Source of the DNA: Chlorogloeopsis fritschii PCC 6912
GTDB taxonomy: Bacteria > Cyanobacteriota > Cyanobacteriia > Cyanobacteriales > Nostocaceae
DNA length: 64,000 bases
NCBI RefSeq assembly: GCF_000317285.1
Contig: NZ_AJLN01000149.1
Span: forward strand, 59,904-123,903
Direction: 5' to 3'
Shown here: positions 33,914 through 41,568 of the stretch, piece after piece
How positions within the stretch are numbered: position 1 is the first letter of the stretch
Layout of the letters: each line of letters starts with the position of its first letter
Program-made: the position numbers and the translations under genes
The notes under the pieces: model-generated
Databases searched by the model: none
What the model was told of the DNA's origin: nothing
The model's input: the letters and a program-made list of their open reading frames with translations, nothing else

Positions 33914-34035
33914 TAGTTCTCTTGGGTTAAGTTAACAAATTTTGGTGTTGCTATACAGGTCGGAGTCTCGCTATCCTTGGCATCAAAACTTTTACAATAG
34001 TTGTGATCAAAATCTTCGATTTTTAAAAGAGTCAT
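33913..34035 (-). CDS. 40-aa coupled small ORF, perhaps a PRC-barrel remnant
   Basis: The frame reads MTLLKIEDFDHNYCKSFDAK and ends KFVNLTQEN. The N-terminus resembles the KIEDFDPNYR...F opening of cyanobacterial PRC-barrel stress proteins, but the rest of the barrel is absent. Its TAA overlaps the ATG of the 114-aa membrane protein gene. It could be a genuine small leader gene or a fragment. The flanking 200 bp to the DUF2993 gene shows nothing else. Confidence 0.35.
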   Translation of the reverse strand: MTLLKIEDFDHNYCKSFDAKDSETPTCIATPKFVNLTQEN

Positions 34036-34233
34036 AATATTTTTCTCATCATTTTGTGCGGTTTATTTTCTTGACTATTTATAACTAGACAAAAATAATT
34101 GGTTCTACTCTATCTTTTCTCATCCAGACTTAACTCAATTTCAGAACTCAACATCTTTATAAACTTCTACTAAGGGGCATATTAAGGTTATATGTCGCCC
34201 GACTGAGATGTGTAAAAAAGCGTAATGTTAGCT

Positions 34234-35025
34234 TTAGCTAGCAGGGATACGCTCGATCTGGGCATAGCCACTGAATATCAACTGTTGACCTTGAGTTTCT
34301 AATCGGTTGAGCCACATCGTAATGCCATCGAGATCAAAGCGATCCAAATCAACCATGCAATCCAAAACTTGAGCTAATACGACGCTCAGAGTTTCAGATA
34401 TGTGCCGTTGAAATTCTGGTACGGTGTCTGGTTCAAACTTCGGATCGTAGAAAGCAAGGCGGCGTCGCCGCTCAATGGCTATGGTTGCACTCAGGCTGAT
34501 TGGCACTAGTTCGCCGTTGCTTAGGTCTGCCTTAGCCCAAATTCGCACCCGATTGTTGGGCAACAACTTTAACTGGATGGCTTCAAAAGAGACCAACTCA
34601 CTGGTAGATATGTCGGATAAGGCAGGCAGGGAGAGATTCACCAGACGCTTTTTCACCAGTTCCGCCTTGAAAGCGTGGTTGATGCCTGCTTCTGAAAGGA
34701 TGACTTGAGCCACAGCTTGGGTAGGTTGCTTGAGAGTGAGTTTGCCGCTCAAAACGCTGCTGAAGTCAATTGCTACCGCATCAGTCTGAAAAGACACTTC
34801 TTCTGCCCTGAAATCATTGCGGATGACAAGCCCACGACCACTCATTTTGAAGCCATCGATGCTGCCTTGCAAGAGTTTACTGGAAGGGTGGCATTGGACA
34901 AAGACTTCTACTGACTCGCTTTGAGTAAATAAGTAACGAATCGTTTTGCTAGCAACAGTGTTGAGTAAGCGCTCTCCCCAATCGCTTCGAGTGGGATTAG
35001 TTAAATCATTACGACTGCCAAACAT
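34234..35025 (-). CDS. DUF2993 protein
   Basis: About 263 aa of the DUF2993 (LmeA-like) family: ESVEVFVQCHPSSKLLQGSI, GLVIRNDFRAEEVSFQTDAV and LKLLPNNRVRIWA. This is a beta-rich fold related to lipid-binding proteins; cyanobacterial copies are numerous and uncharacterised. The frame is open to 35094, but ATG 35025 (MFGSRNDLTNPT) follows GAGGAAACCTCT and is preferred. No signal peptide is evident from that start. Confidence 0.75.
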   Translation of the reverse strand: MFGSRNDLTNPTRSDWGERLLNTVASKTIRYLFTQSESVEVFVQCHPSSKLLQGSIDGFKMSGRGLVIRNDFRAEEVSFQTDAVAIDFSSVLSGKLTLKQPTQAVAQVILSEAGINHAFKAELVKKRLVNLSLPALSDISTSELVSFEAIQLKLLPNNRVRIWAKADLSNGELVPISLSATIAIERRRRLAFYDPKFEPDTVPEFQRHISETLSVVLAQVLDCMVDLDRFDLDGITMWLNRLETQGQQLIFSGYAQIERIPAS

Positions 35026-35160
35026 AGAGGTTTCCTCCACAAAACTTCTTCGGCTCAATATGGATGCCAGGGAGCTAGTTGAGGAGGTAATCAAGCATTG
35101 ATGCTAGCAGGGTTTGGCCTCGTTTTCTGGCATTGTAAACAACAATAAAATGACCAAGCT

Positions 35161-35358
35161 TTAGCTAGAGACGGTGCCTGAATCTAGCCTCCACTCATGT
35201 TTCAGCAATTGCTGGTACGTTATATCCTGAATAATCATCTGCTTATACAACATGAGTAAAAACTCGTGGGCTTGTTCACGGGACATATGCTGTACTTGGT
35301 CGGCAAAGCAACGGATGCTAAATTCTTGCTCTAAAGATAATTTGATGGGCTGATTCAT
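35161..35358 (-). CDS. nblA: NblA phycobilisome degradation protein
   Basis: A 65-aa NblA: MNQPIKLSLEQEFSIRCFAD, the helix QVQHMSREQAHEFLLMLYKQ and a C-terminal LKHEWRL match the family. NblA binds phycobiliprotein and guides the Clp protease, dismantling phycobilisomes in nitrogen or sulfur starvation. The frame is open to 35376; ATG 35358 has AGGAG 7-8 bp upstream. It lies between DUF2993 and Psb34-like genes, all on the same strand, and 3 kb from an apcA-like gene. Confidence 0.92.
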   Translation of the reverse strand: MNQPIKLSLEQEFSIRCFADQVQHMSREQAHEFLLMLYKQMIIQDITYQQLLKHEWRLDSGTVSS

Positions 35359-35452
35359 CGCTGGCTCCTGTACCAAACTGGGACGAAAATTAGAGAGTCA
35401 ATCCTAGCTAGATATCTTAAGTTTGAACCTAAATACCTAGCTATTGTTACAC

Positions 35453-35881
35453 CTAGCTGACAGCAAATGCAGTCATCAGTGTCAGAGCAACAAACAGGAT
35501 AGCTACTGCCCCTTGGAAGATGTAGCGCTGTTGCTGTTCTGGTGAGGGATACTCTGCCAAGGACATACCAGGCTGAATTGCGTAGTTATTGATCATTCCC
35601 TCATCATCTAATGTGTAGCCAGTTGCGAGAGGCATATTCAGCAATTGACTGCCGTCTCTGTGCCTACGCGCTTGAACTTCAGCGGGGATCAGTTCACTGC
35701 CATCACTACGAAGATGTGCAATTGCTTTCTTCGGTTTCTTTCCTGCTGTTAACTCTCCTTCTTTGTTGAAATGCATTTCCAATGGCTCGCAGATGTACAC
35801 TTCAGCTTCAATAAAGAAGCTGTCAACAGTCATACAATCATCAAGGTTGAGGGTCTTCCCTTCTTTATCGGTGTAGCGCAT
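35453..35881 (-). CDS. Psb34/ssl1498-family protein with long N-terminal extension
   Basis: A 142-aa protein whose last 46 residues (INNYAIQPGMSLAEYPSPEQ, then QQRYIFQGA and a membrane helix ending FAVS) are the ssl1498/Psb34 module, a single-span high-light-inducible-like protein that binds a photosystem II assembly intermediate through CP47. Psb34 itself is about 56 aa. The 95-residue N-terminal part (DKEGKTLNLDDCMTVDSFFI, DGSELIPAEVQARRH) is soluble and of unknown function. It is directly upstream of nblA, 94 bp apart. Confidence 0.75.
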   Translation of the reverse strand: MRYTDKEGKTLNLDDCMTVDSFFIEAEVYICEPLEMHFNKEGELTAGKKPKKAIAHLRSDGSELIPAEVQARRHRDGSQLLNMPLATGYTLDDEGMINNYAIQPGMSLAEYPSPEQQQRYIFQGAVAILFVALTLMTAFAVS

Positions 35882-36093
35882 GGGCGTGACCTCATGTAAA
35901 GTTCTATATAGTTATTATAACGAATTATTTACGAGATTCACGAGGTTGAGATACTTGTGATATTATTATCTTTTATTTGATTGATAACATCTTTACTTTT
36001 ATAAAAGCTCCAAAAATTGTGTTGCAACTCATATGGGGTCTTGTCTATCAATCTTCAAATCTATGTTGCACCCAAGATTCAGCAATAGTATTG

Positions 36094-36600
36094 CTAATAA
36101 TAGAGCTTGATATTTTCAGGATTTAAATCACTATGTCTAGGAACATGACCTAAAATCTGTTGAGCGATCGCGTATGAAGACTGTTGGCAAATCGCTAAAG
36201 TGGCAAGCACAGCAACAAACTCATCCAGATCCAGAGGTTTGGTGAACCACAGATCAAACCCAGCACACAGAGCATGTTGAAGCATCTTTTCATTGACATA
36301 GCCCGTCACAGCAATGGCTAGCACTACTTCCCCTCGCTCTCCCGCGTTGGTTCTCACTTGTTGAATTAGGGCATAACCATCTTCCTTTGGCAAAGCAATA
36401 TCACTCACGAGGACATCAGGTGGCCACTGCCTAAATATTTCCAGAGCTTGCTGGGCTGAAAACGCTTTTTGCACCTCCACACCATAGAGTTGCAGCAGCA
36501 GCGCAATCAAATCGCAGAAATCGACATTATTGTCTACAACCAGTACTCGCAGCCCTTGGAGGGATGAAAAATTAGTAGGAAATTCATTACTTGTATACAT
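36094..36600 (-). CDS. Single-domain response regulator
   Basis: About 168 aa with one receiver domain: LRVLVVDNNVDFCDLIALLL (acid pocket), VLVSDIALPKEDGYAL with the phospho-acceptor Asp, AVTGY and the KPLDLDEF lysine. There is no output domain, only a 25-residue tail. The acid pocket reads DN rather than DD, a common variant. ATG 36600 with GGAG 8 bp upstream is preferred over 36615. The partner kinase is not in the window. It may regulate the nearby light-harvesting genes, but that is only positional. Confidence 0.85.
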   Translation of the reverse strand: MYTSNEFPTNFSSLQGLRVLVVDNNVDFCDLIALLLQLYGVEVQKAFSAQQALEIFRQWPPDVLVSDIALPKEDGYALIQQVRTNAGERGEVVLAIAVTGYVNEKMLQHALCAGFDLWFTKPLDLDEFVAVLATLAICQQSSYAIAQQILGHVPRHSDLNPENIKLYY

Positions 36601-36888
36601 CGCAACTCCAATCAAAATTTCACGTGCAAGTGGTTGTAAAAAGTTGATCGCTTAAACAAGAGTTAACTGGAAGGTAACTGATGTCTTATTGATTTCCCTA
36701 CAGCATGACAAGTTGCTGTTTGATTTCTGGGGTTATTTGGTTAACTTCGACATGAAAAGTAAGGAAAGTTTCAGATCTGAATTCCTTCTATATTCTTTTA
36801 CTAAAAACATCCAAAAAGTTGTGGAGCAGTGACTATAAATAGAAATAGCCACTGCCCCATAGATACTATTTCCTATCTAAGCGTTTGC

Positions 36889-37290
36889 TTACGCAGGAAT
36901 CAACACTGTATCAATGATATGGATCACACCATTATCAGCAGCAACATCTGGTGTTGTGACTGTGGCATTGTTTATCTTGACACCATTAGAAGCGTCAATT
37001 TTCACATCTTCACCTTCAACCGTTTTAGCCGATTTCAGCTTCACCACATCCGCCGCCATCACTTTGCCTGAAACAACATGATAGGTCAGGATTTTTTTGA
37101 GCTTGGGAATGTCCTGAAGCAATGCGTCTACTGTACCTTTAGGAAGCTTTGCAAACGCCTCATCAGTGGGTGCAAAAACGGTGAATGGTCCAGTTCCTTT
37201 AAGAGTATCTACCAAACCAGCAGCTTTGACCGCAGCTACTAGGGTGCTGAAAGAACCAGCATTAACAGCAGTATCAACAATGTCAGCCAT
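36889..37290 (-). CDS. Fasciclin (FAS1) domain protein
   Basis: A 133-aa protein consisting of one FAS1 domain: [37 protein letters not shown] (H1 motif), [14 protein letters not shown] and [14 protein letters not shown] (H2). No signal peptide is seen, unlike most secreted FAS1 proteins. Such short cytosolic forms are common in cyanobacteria and of unknown role. ATG 37290 is chosen, with GTG 37299 as an alternative. Confidence 0.92.
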   Translation of the reverse strand: MADIVDTAVNAGSFSTLVAAVKAAGLVDTLKGTGPFTVFAPTDEAFAKLPKGTVDALLQDIPKLKKILTYHVVSGKVMAADVVKLKSAKTVEGEDVKIDASNGVKINNATVTTPDVAADNGVIHIIDTVLIPA

Positions 37291-37299
37291 GTATTTCAC

Positions 37300-37745
37300 T
37301 TAGCGAGCGTGGAATCTGTTAACAAGGTTTAGTATGGCACCCTGTTGTCATATATCATGTTTGAGCAAGCGTTTGATTAGCGTATAAGTTGTATAGTTTT
37401 TAATATAAAAATTCCAATTTTTAAAATAAATTGCAAGCTTATCATCTCAAATTATGCTTCAGTAAATACAACAGTATTATCACTAAAATTAAAATGGAAG
37501 GTTATTGCTATAGAGATAGTATGTTCTTCCAGTTACCCAACTTGTATCCTGTGAGCTTTTAGAAAACTATAAACTGCTACTCTATAATTTTCTTCTATAC
37601 ATTTATCAAAAGGTTGATTTTTTAAATATAAAATAAATAAAATAAAATATCTTGCAGTCTTTCTTAGCTCTGCATTAATATTGTCCTTTAATTTTTCTTT
37701 GTTGGATTGTTAGAATGTAGTTAAGCTCATGCGAGAGACAAAGTT
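37300..37745. other. AT-rich divergent spacer
   Basis: 446 bp between the fasciclin gene and the 86-aa gene. It is strongly AT-rich (about 37380-37700), with promoter-like sequence for both directions but no clear operator, RNA or open frame. Confidence 0.5.
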
Positions 37746-38006
37746 ATGGTTACAAATAAATTTAATGATACATTAGCAGCCATTGAGTTAAATGCAGCCA
37801 GAAAATTAAACTGGGATTATAGCCAGTTTAAAGACTTTTTTAGTTTTACAGTCAATAAAGAAGCTATTGAGATAGCGCTCAAGAATAAAATCGAAGAATC
37901 TCAGTTGGAAACTTTAAAGCAAGCTTTATTAGATTATGGTTTTCAGTACAAAAAAACCGTAAATGATTTGATCTTGGTTTTTGAGCAAGATGTTGAATTA
38001 AGATAA
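37746..38006 (+). CDS. Hypothetical 86-aa protein
   Basis: It starts ATG 37746 and reads MVTNKFNDTLAAIELNAARK; largely helical with a C-terminal KKTVNDLILVFEQDVELR strand. No family is recognised. There is no membrane segment. It is transcribed towards the transposase-like remnant and the convergent apcA-like gene. Composition matches the surroundings, so it is likely a real small gene. Confidence 0.5.
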   Translation: MVTNKFNDTLAAIELNAARKLNWDYSQFKDFFSFTVNKEAIEIALKNKIEESQLETLKQALLDYGFQYKKTVNDLILVFEQDVELR

Positions 38007-38050
38007 AGCAACATCGTAGATTGCTAAGAATACTGCCCTAGCAAGTATTA

Positions 38051-38164
38051 CATGGAAATAAGTTGAATCGAACTAAGATTTCCGGAGCGCAGTGGAAGCG
38101 GAAAAATGTACCTCAAGTCCTTGCCCGTCGCTGTGTCTACCCCAACGGATTATTGTCTGTTTGA
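38051..38164 (+). pseudogene. Possible transposase C-terminal fragment
   Basis: A frame of 37 codons ending at TGA 38162-38164 reads ISGAQWKRKNVPQVLARRCV and YPNGLLSV. This resembles the C-terminus of IS701-like cyanobacterial transposases as I remember them, but the match is short. No upstream transposase body or inverted repeats are present. The rest of the 346-bp gap holds a GCGTAGACGCGGAGCGGCTT repeat (about 38296-38315). Confidence 0.3.
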
Positions 38165-38352
38165 ACTACCTTAAAAAATGAGATGCTCCCAGTTCAATCA
38201 GTCTCAGTAAACTAAGGTCGAATGGTTTGAGTCAACAGTCCTCAAACCCCATCTCCAGAATTTAGGCAAGACTATCGGTTATCTGGGTTGTGACGCGCGT
38301 AGACGCGGAGCGGCTTGTGGCTAGACATCGCTCTTGAAGTAATTCCTGTTGT

Positions 38353-38838
38353 CTACTGGAGAGCATTAATTAGATAGTCGAAGTAAGTGCCAACAACAAG
38401 CGCATCTTCTCCAGACAACATCGAGCTAGTGATGTTCTTCATGGCACGGACACTTTCGGCAACGGCGTCAATAGGGGTGCCGAGGGATCTGTACATTTGG
38501 CGAACACCAACGATTCCGATCTGTTGAATTGGCGTAACGTCTCCAGCCGCAACACTGTAAGTGATCAAGCGCAGATAGTAATCCATATCCCGCAGGCAGG
38601 TGGCAGTCATCTGGTTGCCGTAGGCATTTCCACCTGGAGAAATAAGGCTGGGACGCCTTTGGAAGAGTTGGTTTCCAGCTTGCTTAATAATGCGATCGCG
38701 GCTTTGAGTTAAAATTTGCACAAGGTGTAGACGGTGCTCACTGCTCTTAATAAAAATCTTGATCTGATCCAGTTCTCCAGGGCTGAGATAGCGAACCTCG
38801 GCATCTGCATTCACAATCATCTTCGTAATAATACTCAT
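38353..38838 (-). CDS. Allophycocyanin alpha-type phycobiliprotein (ApcA paralogue)
   Basis: A 161-aa phycobiliprotein closest to Apc[41 protein letters not shown], and the chromophore cysteine in [20 protein letters not shown]. It ends [10 protein letters not shown]. It differs from canonical ApcA in several usually conserved places ([20 protein letters not shown]) and is not next to apcB, apcC or apcE, so it is a solitary paralogue. The frame is open to 38913; ATG 38838 with AGGAG 8 bp upstream is right. It could substitute for ApcA in special phycobilisome cores. Confidence 0.88.
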   Translation of the reverse strand: MSIITKMIVNADAEVRYLSPGELDQIKIFIKSSEHRLHLVQILTQSRDRIIKQAGNQLFQRRPSLISPGGNAYGNQMTATCLRDMDYYLRLITYSVAAGDVTPIQQIGIVGVRQMYRSLGTPIDAVAESVRAMKNITSSMLSGEDALVVGTYFDYLINALQ

Positions 38839-38995
38839 TAACAAACTCCTGAAATTAAATTTAGGTCTATCTGAAACGATTAAATTGTTTGCAGTTTGAA
38901 CCCGGCTCTGCAAACGGTGCAGTGTAGCATCTGGCGATGAGCGGTGCTTTTAGATTAACGATACCGCTCACAAATGGCAGATTGATTGTTAGGTA

Positions 38996-39280
38996 TTAGC
39001 CAAAATAATTGACAGACTCTAAGCGATCGTTGTGCATTCTCCCATTAAGCATTTTTGCTCCTCTGAGATTAGCCCTGCTTAGATTGGCTCCTTTGAGTTC
39101 AGCCCAGTTTAGATTAGCATCGCTTAGATCTGAGTCGCTCAAATCTGCGTTGCTCAAGTGTGCCCCAGTCAAATCTACCCCACTCAAATTTGCTTTAGCT
39201 AAACTAATCCCTCTCCAGTTTGCTTCTCTAAAAATTTTTTCCCCAGCTGCATATTGCCTCAAAACTTCATTGGCATCCAT
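38996..39280 (-). CDS. Short pentapeptide-repeat protein
   Basis: About 94 aa with around ten A(N/D)LSx pentapeptides (LAKANLSGVDLTGAHLSNAD, LSRANLRGAKML). The N-terminus MDANEVLRQYAAGEKIFREA is typical of small cyanobacterial members. ATG 39280 is supported by GAGG 8 bp upstream, with ATG 39325 as an alternative. Function unknown; probably soluble. It lies 157 bp upstream of the apcA-like gene on the same strand and may be co-transcribed. Confidence 0.8.
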   Translation of the reverse strand: MDANEVLRQYAAGEKIFREANWRGISLAKANLSGVDLTGAHLSNADLSDSDLSDANLNWAELKGANLSRANLRGAKMLNGRMHNDRLESVNYFG

Positions 39281-39558
39281 ATTGGTTGCCTCGCAACGTG
39301 TAGCGTTGTCGCTATGTTTGTTCATTATAATCCACAATGTGCCACTGTAACATCACAAGTTCACTCTTTGCGATCGCATCTTTTTATACTCTCATTGTTC
39401 AGCCGATTGGAGTCTAAAAGAACACTGTGAAGTACAGGGAATTATCTCCTCAACTGCTTGCCGACTATTATTAAAGCCAAACACAGTCATACTAACAACT
39501 TTATAAAGCAAGCGTAAATGAAAGGGAGAAGGTTGTTCTTTAATGGACACTACTATCA

Positions 39559-40458
39559 TCAATTTTGATAATTTGAGACGTTTGAGTTGTGAGTATTGAA
39601 AACATAACGATCGTAGATTTTTCTGGGAGGAGTTTTTAAATCCCAAACGATTCTTAGCCATGAAAGTAGTTTCAGAATGTAATGAGTAACATCTATTTCC
39701 CACCAGTAGAAGCCTTGCCGTTCTGAAGCAGGATAATAATGATGATTATTATGCCAACCTTCGCCGAGAGTAATTAGAGCTAAAAACCAATTATTGCGAC
39801 TACTATCTGTTGTGTTAAAACGACGATAACCAAAGATATGAGAAAGTGAATTAATTGTAAAAGTAGTGTGATAAAGCAGCAAAGTACTTAAACTAAATCC
39901 CCACACAAGCATTTGTAACCCCGTCGTTTTTAGCTGAGGGATACACAATTGAAACACTATACCAATCGCAGTTAAAATGATTGCTAGCACAATAGGAACA
40001 GTCATATGAAAACGGTTTAACCACCGCAACTCTGGATATTGTGCAAAATCTCGGACTTGCTTTTCGTCTGTTTTGGAATATTTAGGACACATCACCCAGC
40101 CAACGTGCGACCACCAGAATCCATGAACAATGGGGGAATGAATATCTTGTTCTGTATCTGCACAGCGATGGTGATGACGATGACGCGCTGCCCACCATAA
40201 CGGGCCTAACTGAGCTGAGGAATTGCCTAAAACAGCAAGAATAAACTGAAACCAACGCGTTGTTTTATAAGTGCGATGTGAAAAATAACGGTGGTATCCT
40301 GCTGTGATCCCAAACATCCGTATAAACCAAAGTGTGAGGCATGTAATGAGAGCAGGCCAACTAAAACCCACCCAAAAAATTAATAGGCTACTAATATGAA
40401 TTGATATAAAAGGAATATTGCCTAAAATATCTATTTTATATTCTTGTCTTGATAACAT
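39559..40458 (-). CDS. Acyl-lipid/acyl-CoA desaturase (DesC-like, delta-9 type)
   Basis: About 299 aa with the three histidine boxes of membrane desaturases: GYHRYFSHRTYK, WAARHRHHHRCADTEQDIHS and GEGWHNNHHYYPASERQG, plus four hydrophobic segments. The box pattern HRxxSH / HRxHH / HNNHH fits the delta-9 (DesC) group, introducing the first double bond. ATG 40458 is chosen over a TTG at 40464. It is monocistronic. The 400-bp spacer upstream is AT-rich and holds no gene. Confidence 0.87.
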   Translation of the reverse strand: MLSRQEYKIDILGNIPFISIHISSLLIFWVGFSWPALITCLTLWFIRMFGITAGYHRYFSHRTYKTTRWFQFILAVLGNSSAQLGPLWWAARHRHHHRCADTEQDIHSPIVHGFWWSHVGWVMCPKYSKTDEKQVRDFAQYPELRWLNRFHMTVPIVLAIILTAIGIVFQLCIPQLKTTGLQMLVWGFSLSTLLLYHTTFTINSLSHIFGYRRFNTTDSSRNNWFLALITLGEGWHNNHHYYPASERQGFYWWEIDVTHYILKLLSWLRIVWDLKTPPRKIYDRYVFNTHNSNVSNYQN

Positions 40459-40875
40459 ACGCAAGCTTTTGAATCAGTTTCGGAAATAGCAATTATTACT
40501 ATAAAAAACTATAAGAACTTCGTTTTAAATATCTGTAATATTGCGCTCTTCTAGTTATAGTAATCAGGTTCTTATCTACTGTCGTCGCTCTAAAGAGCTA
40601 ACCAGTGTTCATAGAGAAGCTCTGAATTTGTACTCCTCCAGGATGACAGATGGGTGCTTGAGATTAAGTTTTGGCAAAGGTTAGAGAAGTATAAGATGAG
40701 TGAATAGCGTTTGAATTTGTTACAAAACTTTAAACACTTGGATGACATTACAGTCGTTTTCTGACTTTTGTATGATTTAACCAGAGCAAAAAATATTTAG
40801 CATAAGAAAAAGTATAAAATCCTTAGTGTTCATAAAAATTTAAGTTTAGAAATTTTCATATGAGTTTTGTGTCTT

Positions 40876-41454
40876 ATGGTCAGGCGATCGCTCCAAGCAT
40901 CACACATTGGAATTCAACAGGCTAAAAGAGCGTTTGCCCGCAAGGGGTGGACTCAGGAAAATTTGGCGTTAGAAGTCGGCTTAAAGACTCGACAACCCAT
41001 TTGGCGGTTTTTTTCTGGGCGTCCGGTTGAGCGTCATATATTTCTGGAAATTTGTTCCATATTGGAATTGAATTGGCGGGAGATCGCTGCCGATCCCCCA
41101 GCCGAATTCTCCGATCCCACAGAAGTTACCCAGGCTGCTGTCTTAGATATTGATGTCTTGGTGCAACGGGTGCGATCGCAACGCCAGGAAAAAATTCAAG
41201 ATCAGTGTGGGATTTTGCAGTTATTGGATATCAGCCGTCCTGTTGGAATCGATGACATATATATTGATGTCAATATTCTCGAAGAGATCCCAAGCCAACA
41301 GCAACAGCAAGTACTGCAATGCTACTATGATGCCAATCAGTTATTGCTCGATTGCTTGAATAGTAATTGTGAGGTAACAGCTGCGATTAGGCAAGAAATT
41401 GAAGCAACTTTATTGTTGCCTCAAAAGGAACTTGAAGATAGAGAATGGCAATAG
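40876..41454 (+). pseudogene. NACHT-type NTPase gene reduced to its N- and C-terminal ends
   Basis: The 192-aa product starts MVRRSLQASHIGIQQAKRAF and continues AFARKGWTQENLALEVGLKT, the helix-turn-helix-like opening of large cyanobacterial NACHT proteins, with CGILQLLDISRPVGIDDIYI and DVNILEEIPSQQ following as in those proteins. Instead of the P-loop NTPase it jumps, within CAA/CAG-rich DNA near 41300, to YDANQLLLDCLNSNCEVTAA and IRQEIEATLLLPQ, which is the usual C-terminus. Several hundred codons are missing in frame. NACHT/STAND proteins include anti-phage ATPases. It may be dead, or a regulatory remnant. Confidence 0.6.
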
Positions 41455-41476
41455 CATTGAGATGAAAAATAAATGT

Positions 41477-41499
41477 CCCTGGGGAAGTTTCCCACAGGG
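41477..41499. terminator. Hairpin between convergent genes
   Basis: CCCTGGGGAA and TTCCCACAGGG pair with one bulge around a short GT-containing loop. On the minus strand ACATTTATTTTT follows, so it can serve as terminator of the giant phosphoesterase gene, whose stop is 70 bp upstream in that direction; it may also work for the NACHT remnant. A similar element is at about 33150-33172. Confidence 0.4.
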
Positions 41500-41568
41500 T
41501 ACAAAAACAGCAAACTCAATGCATCTCAATCAAATTAGCTAAAATTTGCAATCAAGCGATCGCTATTC

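Noticed and set aside
35437..35450. NtcA-like site before nblA (GTA-N8-TAG on the minus strand)
   Set aside because: The last base deviates from GTA-N8-TAC and the spacing to a -10 box (17 rather than about 22) is off; too weak to annotate, although nitrogen control of nblA would be expected.
39392..39703. 103-codon frame overlapping the desaturase end
   Set aside because: It is in another frame on the same strand as the conserved C-terminus of the desaturase and shows no protein-like composition.
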